Part shown: piece by piece, positions 36,950 through 45,180 of the stretch
How the letters are laid out: each line of letters starts with the position of its first letter
Numbering within the stretch: position 1 is the stretch's first letter
Source of the DNA: Prevotella sp.
GTDB lineage: Bacteria > Bacteroidota > Bacteroidia > Bacteroidales > Bacteroidaceae
Length of the DNA stretch: 63,043 nucleotides
NCBI GenBank assembly: GCA_017475265.1
Contig: JAFVFY010000083.1
Coordinates: forward strand, 1-63,043
Reading direction: 5' to 3'
Translations under genes and position numbers: made by a program
Notes under the pieces: model-generated
What the model was told of the DNA's origin: nothing
The model's database searches: none
What the model saw: the letters and a program-made list of their open reading frames with translations, nothing else

Positions 36950-36981
36950 TTTGGTGATTATGGAAATAATAGCTACCTTTG
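36950..36981 (+). promoter_or_regulatory. Promoter of radC
   Basis: TTTG (36950-36953), 20 bases, TACCTTTG (36974-36981). It excludes the upstream in-frame ATG at 36932 and fixes the radC start at 37001. Confidence 0.88.
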
Positions 36982-37000
36982 CCACAAACAACAATCGAAA

Positions 37001-37702
37001 ATGAATAATCCCCAAGCCTCTAAACTGACGATTGCCAACTGGTCGCCCGATGACCAGCCACGAGAGAAACTGCGCGACAAAGGAGCGGATTCACTATCGA
37101 ATGCCGAGCTGATAGCCATTCTTGTCGGTTCGGGCTATCCGGGCGTGAGTGCCGTAGAGCTGATGCAGCAGATTCTCAACGACTGCAACAACAACCTGAA
37201 CACGTTGGGAAAGATGACCATCCGGGAGCTAATGGCCTACAAGGGTGTCGGCGAGGCAAAGGCCATCACCATCCTAGCGGCTTGTGAGCTGGGCAAGCGG
37301 CGGCAGATGGAGAAAGCCGAAGAGCGGCCTGAGCTGAACACCGCCACACGCATCTACAACAAGATGCACCCCCTCATGCAGGACCTCGACGTAGAGGAGT
37401 TCTGGGTGCTCTACATGAACCAGGCACACCGGCTGATAAAGAAGTTCAAGATTGCCCATGGTGGCATCTCGGAGGTCTCCGTTGACGTGCGCATCATCAT
37501 CCGCGAGGCGGTACTATGCAATGCCACCATCCTCGCCGTTTGTCATAATCATCCCAGCGGCAACATCATGCCCAGCAAGGCCGATGACGCTTTGACGCAA
37601 CAGATAAAACGGGCCTGCGAGGTCATGCGCCTGCACTTCATGGACCACGTCATCATTACCGACGGAGAATATTTCTCCTATCACGAGTCAGGAAAACTGT
37701 AG
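37001..37702 (+). CDS. radC: RadC family protein (JAB/MPN domain)
   Basis: A 233-residue RadC. N-terminal helix-hairpin-helix region (GADSLSNAELIAILVGSG, MAYKGVGEAKAITILAA) followed by the MPN/JAB domain with the metal motif HNHPSGNIMPSKAD and an upstream Glu (GGISEVSVDVRIIIREA). The name reflects an old DNA-repair assignment; the biochemical role is unclear. The start follows from the promoter that overlaps the longer reading. It converges on thyA with only four bases between stop codons. Confidence 0.93.
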   Translation: MNNPQASKLTIANWSPDDQPREKLRDKGADSLSNAELIAILVGSGYPGVSAVELMQQILNDCNNNLNTLGKMTIRELMAYKGVGEAKAITILAACELGKRRQMEKAEERPELNTATRIYNKMHPLMQDLDVEEFWVLYMNQAHRLIKKFKIAHGGISEVSVDVRIIIREAVLCNATILAVCHNHPSGNIMPSKADDALTQQIKRACEVMRLHFMDHVIITDGEYFSYHESGKL

Positions 37703-37706
37703 TGTT

Positions 37707-38522
37707 TTATACGCTGACCTCGGCCTTGATGTGCGGCCAGGGGTCGTAGTTCTCCAACTGGAAATCTTCATATTGGAACGAGAAGAGGTCTTTCACCTCT
37801 GGGTTGATGCGCATGGTGGGCAACGGTCGCGGTTCACGTGTCAGCTGTAATCGAGCCTGTTCCAGATGGTTCAAGTACAGGTGCGTGTCGCCTGTGGTGT
37901 GGATGAACTCGCCTGGCTCCATGTCGCATACCTGCGCCATCATCATGCACAGCAAGGCATAGGAGGCGATGTTGAAGGGCACGCCCAGGAACGTATCGGC
38001 CGAGCGCTGGTAAAGCTGCAGCGACAGGCGCCGCTTCCCTGTTACAGAGGATTCGGGAGAAGTATAGAACTGGAACATGGTGTGACAGGGCGGCAAGGCC
38101 ATCTGTGAGACTTCGGCCACGTTCCATGCCGAGACCATCATGCGGCGCGAGTCAGGCGAATGGCGCAGCTGGTCGAGCACCTGGCTTATCTGGTCGATAG
38201 TACCACCATTGTAGTCGGGCCACGACCGCCATTGGTGTCCATAAACAGGACCCAGCTCACCGTTGGCATCGGCCCACTCGTTCCAAATCCTCACGCCGTG
38301 TTCCTGAAGATAGCGCACGTTGGTGTCGCCCTGCAGGAACCATAATAGCTCATAGATGATAGACTTCAGGTGTAGCTTCTTCGTTGTCAGCAAGGGGAAG
38401 CCCTTACTGAGGTCGAAGCGCATCTGGTGGCCGAACACACTCTTCGTTCCCGTTCCCGTGCGGTCGCTCTTCTCTGCGCCCTCACGCAGGATACGGTCTA
38501 GTAATTCCAGATATTGTTTCAT
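37707..38522 (-). CDS. thyA: Thymidylate synthase
   Basis: A 271-residue ThyA that makes dTMP from dUMP with methylene-tetrahydrofolate. Motifs: [13 protein letters not shown] near the start, catalytic Cys in [12 protein letters not shown], and dUMP-binding residues in [23 protein letters not shown] and [12 protein letters not shown]. Between FYTS and LSLQLYQRS there are about ten residues ([10 protein letters not shown]) absent from the usual enzyme, possibly another repeat-derived insertion. The start at 38522 lies eight bases after the -7 box, implying a leaderless transcript; the longer reading from 38639 would begin upstream of the promoter. folE, another pterin enzyme, is 4 kb away on the same strand. 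Confidence 0.96.
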   Translation of the reverse strand: MKQYLELLDRILREGAEKSDRTGTGTKSVFGHQMRFDLSKGFPLLTTKKLHLKSIIYELLWFLQGDTNVRYLQEHGVRIWNEWADANGELGPVYGHQWRSWPDYNGGTIDQISQVLDQLRHSPDSRRMMVSAWNVAEVSQMALPPCHTMFQFYTSPESSVTGKRRLSLQLYQRSADTFLGVPFNIASYALLCMMMAQVCDMEPGEFIHTTGDTHLYLNHLEQARLQLTREPRPLPTMRINPEVKDLFSFQYEDFQLENYDPWPHIKAEVSV

Positions 38523-38530
38523 AGTGGGTG

Positions 38531-38562
38531 CAAAGTTACGACATTCTCCTGACATGACCAAG
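38531..38562 (-). promoter_or_regulatory. Promoter of thyA
   Basis: On the minus strand CTTG (38559-38562), 20 bases, TAACTTTG (38531-38538). Eight bases separate the -7 box from the ATG at 38522. Confidence 0.8.
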
Positions 38563-38681
38563 GAAAAAGAGCATAAAAAGTCCGGACAGCTAATGGGTAA
38601 AAGGAGCTTTATGATGAAAAAGACGGTTATGAACAGCACAAAGTGGCAAGCTTACTGATGGACAGAATAGTACTTGGAGAA

Positions 38682-38764
38682 GTAAAACAAGTTGTTTTAC
38701 CTTAGAGAAGTCCGTCCAAACCCTCAGAAAAAACGGCTTTTTCTATACCAAAACAAGTTGTTTT
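38682..38764. repeat. Two AAAACAAGTTGTTTT palindromes in a gene-free gap
   Basis: GTAAAACAA-G-TTGTTTTAC (38682-38700) is a perfect palindrome and AAAACAA-G-TTGTTTT (38750-38764) repeats it, each near an AGAGAAGTC motif. The 38523-38814 gap otherwise holds only the thyA promoter. The site could be a dispersed repeat, an operator pair, or a terminator for the CapA-ended operon, whose stop is at 38815. Confidence 0.65.
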
Positions 38765-38814
38765 ACTTTGGTGAAACTTGATGGAACTTCCAGAGAAGTC
38801 GGCACCTTTGTTAA

Positions 38815-39843
38815 CTAAAAATAGTTCATTCGCGGTCGACATCGCTCAATGAAGATGGGAATGGTGACGGCAGCCACGCTATCCTCCGTGATTTTAAGCT
38901 GCACCAGACAGGCCTGGCTGTTCATGGGTTGCTGCTGGTCGAAGATAAAATTCCCTATACTATAATATATAGGACACCCGTGATAGGTCTCGATGGTCTG
39001 CTGTGTGTGGGTGTGATGGCAGATAAGGGCATCGGCACCTGCGTCTATCAGACGGTGGGCATCAAGGCGTTGTGCCGGAACAGGCTTCAGCGTGTGCTCG
39101 CCACCCCAGTGCAGAGAGACGATGATGACCGCATGAGGGTCGCTCTGTCGAAGACGGTGAACACGAAGAATGAGCGAATCCATCGGCTCCTGACTCACGC
39201 AGGGACGGTCTTCGAGATAGGCGAAGTGCTCAAGCGTTAGGCGGACAGATGAGAACAGCCAGACGCGGCGAGAAGACCCCACCCACGACCCCTCCCCTGC
39301 GAGGGGAGGGGAGTATACAGGATTGAGTAGCACAGGCTGTACGGCTTCCTGCATGTTATTGCCCGCGCCGATGGGGGTCATGTCGGCAGCGATGATGTTA
39401 CGATAAGTGTCCATAAGCCCTCGGCGACCCTGGTCAATGGCATGGTTGTTGGCAAGGTTAAGGTGGGTTATGCCGTGATAACGCAATGCCGGTAGCCACT
39501 CCGGCTCGGCACGGAAGATGAAACGCTTGAAGACTGGAGCTTTTATTTTCGTGGCGGGACACTCCAAATTGGCCACCACTACCTGAGAGGCACGGAAGAG
39601 TGAGTCTATAGAAGGAGAGAAAAGGCAGTCCAGACAGCGGAGGCTGTCGGGACTGCCTTGATTGTCGGGGCTTCTCTCTATCACCCGGCGCACGCCCCGA
39701 TCGAGGAGCAGGTCGCCGGTGAAAGTGATGGTCAGCGTGTCGCCCTTGCTTTCATCGTCTGACAATCCTGTGTTTGTGTTGCCACTGAGTGGCAACAAAC
39801 CAAACAGAAGGCTAGCAACCAGAGCTATAGAAGAACTCCTCAT
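38815..39843 (-). CDS. CapA-family metallophosphatase-like protein
   Basis: A 342-residue exported protein of the CapA/PgsA type (calcineurin-like fold). Signal peptide about 1-20. Conserved blocks: FTGDLLLDRGV (metal ligand Asp), ANLECPAT, NLANNHAIDQGRRGLMDT, SLHWGGEHTLKPVPAQRLDAHRLIDAGADALICHHTHT, IYYSIGNFIFDQQ. Substrate in this lineage is unknown. A GC-rich hairpin (39283-39314) is in frame and encodes SPPLAGEGSWVG. I use the ATG at 39843, which overlaps the upstream DUF3160 gene by 32 bases; the longer reading adds a segment that spoils the signal peptide. It is the last gene of the DUF1599-led run. Confidence 0.85.
   Translation of the reverse strand: MRSSSIALVASLLFGLLPLSGNTNTGLSDDESKGDTLTITFTGDLLLDRGVRRVIERSPDNQGSPDSLRCLDCLFSPSIDSLFRASQVVVANLECPATKIKAPVFKRFIFRAEPEWLPALRYHGITHLNLANNHAIDQGRRGLMDTYRNIIAADMTPIGAGNNMQEAVQPVLLNPVYSPPLAGEGSWVGSSRRVWLFSSVRLTLEHFAYLEDRPCVSQEPMDSLILRVHRLRQSDPHAVIIVSLHWGGEHTLKPVPAQRLDAHRLIDAGADALICHHTHTQQTIETYHGCPIYYSIGNFIFDQQQPMNSQACLVQLKITEDSVAAVTIPIFIERCRPRMNYF
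39283..39314 (-). repeat. In-frame GC-rich hairpin in the CapA gene
   Basis: CCCCTCCCC-TGCGA-GGGGAGGGG (39289-39311) is a perfect 9-bp stem inside the coding sequence, in a region between conserved blocks. Confidence 0.8.
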
Positions 39844-42292
39844 TGGGTTCCGGAACGGTATCCAGAGGCACGATAATCTCCTCCATCCATTGTGGAACAC
39901 CCGAACGCGGGTGGCTCTTCAGGTACTCCTGCCACTCCTCGTCGGTGAGGCGCTGCTCGTCTATCGGGCGGTCGAACTCACGGTAGGAGAGGACGGCACC
40001 ACGTGTGATGTAGAGCATGCCTTCAATCTCCACGACGACGTAGATCTCGTCGGCCTGGCCAATGGCCTCGTAGAGGATACACTTATGATCGTTGTTGTCG
40101 GCATTGGCGGTGTAGACATCGGCCACGATGGCGACGCTACGGTCGGTGCCCTGCACGTCGTCCCAGCCCATGAGGTACTGGTCGGGTTCGCGAATCAGGT
40201 TAAGCGAGATATATTCGAAGTTTGAACCCACCTTTGCTATCTGGTCATACTCCTCGTCCTTCAGCTTGACGCCTTCCAGTTCTTTCTGGCTCAGGCGCAG
40301 CAGCATCTCGGCCTCCTCGCGGATGTCGTTGGTGGCCTCGGAAATCTTCTCGGTCATCAAGTTGTACTTGTTGAACGTCTGCGCGGTGCTATTGAGCAGG
40401 TCGATGGCTTTCTGCCAGAAGCTGACGTTTGGCTCCACGTAACCCTTCGTCACGGGGTCGGGAGGTCCACCGCCGCCACACTCAGCTCCCATGGGTTGCT
40501 TGGCGTAGAGGATGGCATCGTGCTTCAGCTGCGCCCACCCGGCAAGCATGGCGTTGAGGCTTTTCTTGTCCCATTCAGGCGAGAGCATGAAGTAGGGTGA
40601 ACGTTGGTCTTTGTCGGCATTGGCTTGCAGCGTCTTCATCCACTGGTTACAGATCGTCTTCTGCCAGTCGGTTCTACTCATAAGGGCTTTCATGCGTCCC
40701 AGCATGGGCAGGAATCCGCTCCAGCGGCTCTCCTCGTGCAGTTCCTGGATGAGGATGCGCTCGGCAGCACTCACACCCATAGCAGCGAAAACATCAAGGC
40801 CACTGGGCTTCGGGCGCTGGGTGGGATCGTTGTCATAGTCCACCATCTCTTGGAGCACTTCGCCATCAGGCTGGTAACGCTGGGGCATGAGGTTGATTTT
40901 GTAGACCGACGAGCGCAGGTTCTTGGGTTTGATACGTGTCTGCTTCTCGGCAATCTGCTCTATCTGGCTTTTGACGCTGGCAAACTCCTTCTTCTTGCCA
41001 ATAAGTTGTGGAAGGGGCATGGCGACCTGCTGCATAACCTGATAGACCTGCATGATGTCAACGTTGTCGGGCTGGCCCATGAGGAAGGTTATCGGCTCGG
41101 TAATCTGCCGGTAAAGCTCTGACAAGCGACTGTCGTTGCCCACGATGTCTGCCAGGAGGAGGGCACGGACGAGCTGCTCGGAACTTTCAGTACCAAAGGG
41201 TACGGTCTGAAGCCACATCATCGTGCGGAAATAGCGCTGCAGCTTAGGCGTGCGGGTGTAATGGCCACGGGGACGAAAGAGACTGTAGGCAAACTGCACA
41301 TCATAGTAGCCCATGAAAGGCGAGAGGTTGTTCTCGCTGGCGAGAACCTTGTTGGCCTCGTCTTGGGCCTCGCTGGCATAGCGACCCGTGACAGCGGCTA
41401 GCTTGCTGCTCTGAAACGTGGGTTGCTCACCCGTAATCTTTGCTGTAGAGTCCTGTAGCGCATTGGCTACGGCGAAATAGGCACTTAGCCACTCGGCAGC
41501 ATCGCGAAGTTGCTTGTCCTTCTCCTGTACCAGACGGGCATTGACGACCTCCGTGGCACGTGCGCAAAACAGGGTGAGCACGGAGTCGAGACTATGCTCC
41601 TCAGCTTCACGTAGCGCATAATCAAAATAGAGGTGGAAGAGCTGCACGAAGAGGTCGGTAGTGACGAAGTTGGGGAAGTTTATATAGTCATTCTTCTCGT
41701 AGACCTGAAAAAGCTGGTTGTGCTGCGTAGGCACGATGGCAAACCCCTTCTGACCCAGCCGCGACACCAGACGTTGGTCAGCATCGCGGAGCTGCATGGC
41801 GTTGTAGAGATTGCCCATGTTCACCTTGTCGCCTCCGGTGGTGGTGAAGTTCTGTGCCAGCAACACCTTTTCGCGGGCCTGCAACTTCTTGATGAAGGCC
41901 TGCTCCTGAGGTGTGGTCTTGATGGCCTTGGGATTGATGTTGCGGTAGTAGAAATCGCGCCAATCCTCTTCTTCGCCACACTCCAGGTTGAGGAAGTTCT
42001 CGCTTTCTGCGTCGAAGACATACATCAGCGAGTCGTACCAGGACGTGGACCCAAAGACACCACGCAGGTAGGCATCCTTGAAGGGGTATCCCTGGCGGGC
42101 GTAGAAGGCGTTGCGCAGGATGCGCACTTCGTTAAGATTGAGCTGCTCCACGTCGAGCGTGAGGTCAATCTTCTTGTTCAGCAGCTCCGTGTTCACATGG
42201 CCGTAGCCAGGCAGAACAATTCCCCGCTTCTCATTTTGACCGCTGACGGCAAGGGCAAGAAGCAGGAATGGCAAAAGAATGATTTTCTTCAT
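39812..42292 (-). CDS. DUF3160 protein with N-terminal YARHG domain
   Basis: An 826-residue exported protein. Signal peptide about 1-18. A YARHG-like module (RILRNAFYARQGYPFKDAYLRGVFGSTSWYD) at about 55-90, then the long helical DUF3160 region with NFVTTDLFVQLFHLYFDYALRE and GCGG-type segments (MGAECGGGGPPDPVTKGYVEP). Family function unknown; secretion and the YARHG module suggest an envelope role. It is three bases from the next gene upstream in the run, so the two are in one transcript. Confidence 0.85.
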   Translation of the reverse strand: MKKIILLPFLLLALAVSGQNEKRGIVLPGYGHVNTELLNKKIDLTLDVEQLNLNEVRILRNAFYARQGYPFKDAYLRGVFGSTSWYDSLMYVFDAESENFLNLECGEEEDWRDFYYRNINPKAIKTTPQEQAFIKKLQAREKVLLAQNFTTTGGDKVNMGNLYNAMQLRDADQRLVSRLGQKGFAIVPTQHNQLFQVYEKNDYINFPNFVTTDLFVQLFHLYFDYALREAEEHSLDSVLTLFCARATEVVNARLVQEKDKQLRDAAEWLSAYFAVANALQDSTAKITGEQPTFQSSKLAAVTGRYASEAQDEANKVLASENNLSPFMGYYDVQFAYSLFRPRGHYTRTPKLQRYFRTMMWLQTVPFGTESSEQLVRALLLADIVGNDSRLSELYRQITEPITFLMGQPDNVDIMQVYQVMQQVAMPLPQLIGKKKEFASVKSQIEQIAEKQTRIKPKNLRSSVYKINLMPQRYQPDGEVLQEMVDYDNDPTQRPKPSGLDVFAAMGVSAAERILIQELHEESRWSGFLPMLGRMKALMSRTDWQKTICNQWMKTLQANADKDQRSPYFMLSPEWDKKSLNAMLAGWAQLKHDAILYAKQPMGAECGGGGPPDPVTKGYVEPNVSFWQKAIDLLNSTAQTFNKYNLMTEKISEATNDIREEAEMLLRLSQKELEGVKLKDEEYDQIAKVGSNFEYISLNLIREPDQYLMGWDDVQGTDRSVAIVADVYTANADNNDHKCILYEAIGQADEIYVVVEIEGMLYITRGAVLSYREFDRPIDEQRLTDEEWQEYLKSHPRSGVPQWMEEIIVPLDTVPEPNEEFFYSSGC

Positions 42293-42295
42293 AAC

Positions 42296-42838
42296 TTACT
42301 CGTTATACTCGAATACACCGCCCAGGTCGGGGTTGTCGCCGAAGAATTCCTCAGACTCGCTGTCGTAATTGACGGCAGGACGCTTGTACTCCTTGAACAT
42401 GGGGCCTTCGCGAAGGAGGAACTCGTTGAAGTCCACAGTGGGAATGACCAACCCGAAGATACCGAGGGCACAAAGCTTTCCTTCAATATAGAAGCTGTTA
42501 TGGATGTGCATCGTCGTGAAGAGCGAGTAGTCATCGAAGGCGAGCGTGTTGTACTCGTAGAACACATGCAGGTCCTCGGGATGGGTGAGGACAGAGTCGG
42601 CATGGGTGAACATGTAACGGGTATTTTTCACCACAGTCTCCGTCCAGTCAGCTGAGACGCTGTCGCGCTCCTCGATGCATTGACGGATATTGTCGTCCAT
42701 CTCAGCACGCATTTTCTCCTCAGTGGGACAGGTAAAATAAGCAATCACAGCCAGAACGGCCAGCACGCCAGCAAAAATGATGAGGCGGCCTAGGCAACTG
42801 TGACGGAAAGCATGGAAAAGGGATTCATTGTTCTTCAT
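42296..42838 (-). CDS. Small single-pass membrane protein, unknown function
   Basis: A 180-residue protein not confidently recognised. A short cytoplasmic N-terminus, one membrane helix (LIIFAGVLAVLAVIAYF, about 18-35), then about 145 residues outside the membrane with the hydrophobic patch GKLCALGIFGLVIPTVDF. The C-terminus is acidic. It lies one base from folE and three from the DUF3160 gene, within the same transcript. DUF4359-like proteins have a similar layout, but I cannot confirm the match. Confidence 0.65.
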   Translation of the reverse strand: MKNNESLFHAFRHSCLGRLIIFAGVLAVLAVIAYFTCPTEEKMRAEMDDNIRQCIEERDSVSADWTETVVKNTRYMFTHADSVLTHPEDLHVFYEYNTLAFDDYSLFTTMHIHNSFYIEGKLCALGIFGLVIPTVDFNEFLLREGPMFKEYKRPAVNYDSESEEFFGDNPDLGGVFEYNE

Positions 42839-42839
42839 T

Positions 42840-43400
42840 TCATTGTCTATTTATTAGATTCATAAATTCTTGTCGGGTCTTGGCCTGGTTAAAGGCTCCG
42901 CTAAACTCACTGGTGGTAGTAATGGCATTCTGCTTCTCTATGCCGCGCATCTGCATGCACATGTGACGTGCCTCGACGACGACCATCACGCCCAGGGGGT
43001 GGAGGGTCTCCTCGATACACTGGCGTATCTGCAACGTCATGCGCTCCTGCACCTGCAAACGGTGGCTGTAAATGTCTACCACGCGGGCAATCTTAGACAG
43101 ACCGGTGATATAGCCGTTAGGGATGTAGGCCACGTGAGCCTTGCCGTAGAAAGGAATCATGTGGTGCTCGCAAAGGGAAAAGAAGTCTATGTCCTTGACG
43201 ATGACCATCTGACTGTAGTCCTCGCGGAAGAGAGCATCGGTGAGCACCTTGTGAGCATCCATCTCGTAGCCCCGCGTGAGAACCTGCATGGCCTTTGCCA
43301 CACGCATGGGGGTCTTCAGCAGACCCTCGCGAGAGGGGTCTTCACCAAGCAACTCAATGATGCGGCGGTAGTGAGAGGAAAGTTCGTCGAGTGTTTCCAT
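42840..43400 (-). CDS. folE: GTP cyclohydrolase I
   Basis: A 186-residue FolE, first step of tetrahydrofolate synthesis (GTP to dihydroneopterin triphosphate). Zinc and active-site residues: [44 protein letters not shown], and the second Cys in RHMCMQMRG. Full length. The gap to the upstream SPOR gene is a 9-nt CTAGATTCT array (43420-43470). Belongs to the DUF1599-led operon. Confidence 0.97.
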   Translation of the reverse strand: METLDELSSHYRRIIELLGEDPSREGLLKTPMRVAKAMQVLTRGYEMDAHKVLTDALFREDYSQMVIVKDIDFFSLCEHHMIPFYGKAHVAYIPNGYITGLSKIARVVDIYSHRLQVQERMTLQIRQCIEETLHPLGVMVVVEARHMCMQMRGIEKQNAITTTSEFSGAFNQAKTRQEFMNLINRQ

Positions 43401-43419
43401 AAGATTTTGTTTTGGGGTT

Positions 43420-43470
43420 CTAGATTCTCTAGACTATTTAGATTTCCTAGATTCTCTAGATTTCCTAGAA
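43420..43470 (-). repeat. 9-nt array (CTAGATTCT/CTAGATTTC)
   Basis: Five to six nonamers (CTAGATTCT, CTAGACTAT, TTAGATTTC, CTAGATTCT, CTAGATTTC, CTAGAA). In sense orientation the last one gives the TAG stop of the SPOR gene. Confidence 0.85.
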
Positions 43471-44355
43471 TTGCTGGGGAGTGGTATAAACGATGATTTT
43501 TCCTTTAACGATAGTAGCAGACTCATAGCCCATCTTGCGTATGGCAATCATCTTCTCATGAGCCTCCTCGTAGGTGCGATAGTTGCCCACACGGCATACC
43601 CAGCGGGGCGAGTAGAAGCGCACATAGACATCCTCACCAGGGAAAAGCTGGCGCATGGCATTACCAGTGCGCTCGGCTTTCTGTCGGTCACTGCGAGTGT
43701 TGCCGCCGGCAAAGGCCTGAACGCGATAGCCAGTGGTCTTATAGCCGTGGCGAGGGCCAGTAGGAATGGCGATGGTGTCGCCGTCAACAGGAAGAGGAAC
43801 CTCCTGGGGTGTTGTTCTGGAAGTGTCTGCCAACGGTTTTGACTGAGTGGTATCATCCTGGGGCTTCTTCTGTTTCTCGGATTTCTCTGCCTTGAGCTTT
43901 TCGGTCTTGGGTGCCTCTGCCTTAGACTTCTCCGCGTTGGTTTTCGATGCTTTCGGCTTTGAAGTGGCTTTAGTTGGTGCAGTAGATGCTGCAGGCTTTG
44001 CCGATGTTGCCAGTTTTGCCGATGTCGCGGGCTTTACAGATGCAGATGTTGCGGGCTTTGCGGATGCCGAAGGTTTTGCCGTGGCAGCTGGTTTTGCCGT
44101 GGCAGCTGGTTTGCTGGTATTGGCAGACGGTTTGGTAGCTGTCGGTGCGGCGTTCACCAGACGGTCGATGTCAGCATCGTGGTGGATGGTGACAGTGCCC
44201 TCGCCGTTGCGGTGCTGCTGCACCTGCTGGGTGAAGGTCTGAGCCCTGACAGGGCTAAATGATAAATGATAAATGACAAATGACAAACCTATCATCATCA
44301 TTAGCCTGTTGTTAAACACTCTCATAACTTTTTTATGCATGACAATCTTTCTCAT
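43465..44355 (-). CDS. SPOR-domain protein with low-complexity linker
   Basis: A 296-residue exported protein. The signal region LSFVIYHLSFSPVRAQ is encoded by a repeat cassette (44242-44288), with several possible upstream ATGs. A Lys/Ala/Pro/Thr-rich linker about 75-175 (AATAKPAATAKPSASAKP and similar) spans to a C-terminal SPOR domain about 205-290 (YRVQAFAGGNTRSDRQKAE, YVRFYSPRWVCRVGNYRTYEEA), which binds glycan strands lacking stem peptides at division sites. The linker would reach through the periplasm. In the tpiA-folE run whose gene order is conserved in Bacteroidales. Confidence 0.88.
   Translation of the reverse strand: MRKIVMHKKVMRVFNNRLMMMIGLSFVIYHLSFSPVRAQTFTQQVQQHRNGEGTVTIHHDADIDRLVNAAPTATKPSANTSKPAATAKPAATAKPSASAKPATSASVKPATSAKLATSAKPAASTAPTKATSKPKASKTNAEKSKAEAPKTEKLKAEKSEKQKKPQDDTTQSKPLADTSRTTPQEVPLPVDGDTIAIPTGPRHGYKTTGYRVQAFAGGNTRSDRQKAERTGNAMRQLFPGEDVYVRFYSPRWVCRVGNYRTYEEAHEKMIAIRKMGYESATIVKGKIIVYTTPQQF
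44242..44288 (-). repeat. Signal-peptide repeat cassette in the SPOR gene
   Basis: On the minus strand TTTGTCA, TTTGTCA, TTTATCA, TTTATCA, TTT, then the perfect palindrome AGCCCTG-T-CAGGGCT (44242-44256). Encodes LSFVIYHLSFSPVRA, ending at the cleavage site. Confidence 0.9.
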
Positions 44356-44391
44356 TTATCTTTTATCATTTATCATTTAGTAATAGACCGT
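44356..44391 (-). repeat. AAATGAT heptamers between tpiA and the SPOR gene
   Basis: In sense direction TAAATGA, TAAATGA, TAAAAGA, TAAATGA: the stop-bearing strand of the TTTATCA family. Its last unit forms the first candidate ATG of the SPOR gene. Confidence 0.75.
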
Positions 44392-45150
44392 TTACTTCCA
44401 GGCATCGATGATACCCTTGAAGTCGGCAGCCTTCAGTGATGCACCGCCAATGAGTCCACCGTCGATGTCGGGCTTGGCGAAGAGTTCAGGAGCATTGCTG
44501 GCCTTGCACGAGCCGCCATAAAGAATGGAGGTGTCGTCAGCCACAGCCTGACCATACTTGGCAGCAATGATGCTGCGGATGTAGGCGTGGATTTCCTCGG
44601 CCTGGTCAGCGGTAGCAGTCTTGCCGGTACCGATGGCCCAGATAGGCTCGTAGGCGATGACAATCTTACGGAAATCCTCCTCAGAGAGGTTGAACACGCT
44701 GCCCTCCAACTCGGCCTTCACGACCTCGTTCTGACGGCCAGCCTCACGCTCTGCCAGGCTCTCGCCGATACAGAAGATAACGGTCAGACCCTGCTTCTGT
44801 GCCAGCAGCACTTTCTCCTTCAGGATTTCCGGGGTCTCGTTGTAGTACTCACGACGCTCGGAGTGACCGAGGATGACATACTGTGCACCAGTAGACTTCA
44901 CCATCTCTGCGCTCACCTCACCGGTGTAGGCGCCCTTCTCCTTGTCGGCGCAGTTCTCGGCACCAAGACCGATGATGCTCTGGTCGAGGAACTGGGCGAT
45001 GCTGGCCAGATGGATGAACGGGGTGCAGATGACCACACCGCAATTGGGCTTGTCGGCCTTCAATGTTTCGTTAAGCTCCTTTGCAAGAGCGATACCTTCC
45101 TGGAGATTCATGTTCATCTTCCAGTTTCCTGCTACGATTTTCTTTCTCAT
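44392..45150 (-). CDS. tpiA: Triosephosphate isomerase
   Basis: A 252-residue TIM-barrel enzyme of glycolysis. Catalytic residues: Lys in AGNWKMN, His in ILGHSERR, Glu in [14 protein letters not shown]; phosphate-binding GGSCKASN and GGLIGGASL. Full length, no abnormality. It lies 30 bases downstream of the DoxX/MauE protein gene in the operon. Confidence 0.98.
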   Translation of the reverse strand: MRKKIVAGNWKMNMNLQEGIALAKELNETLKADKPNCGVVICTPFIHLASIAQFLDQSIIGLGAENCADKEKGAYTGEVSAEMVKSTGAQYVILGHSERREYYNETPEILKEKVLLAQKQGLTVIFCIGESLAEREAGRQNEVVKAELEGSVFNLSEEDFRKIVIAYEPIWAIGTGKTATADQAEEIHAYIRSIIAAKYGQAVADDTSILYGGSCKASNAPELFAKPDIDGGLIGGASLKAADFKGIIDAWK

Positions 45151-45180
45151 TGTTGTTTTGTTTTAAAGGGTTATAATTAT

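Noticed and set aside
36932-37000. N-terminal extension of RadC
   Set aside because: The promoter TTTG-N20-TACCTTTG lies inside this stretch, so it cannot be part of the transcript.
38523-38639. Hydrophobic N-terminal extension of thymidylate synthase
   Set aside because: It lies upstream of and across the promoter and is absent from the family.
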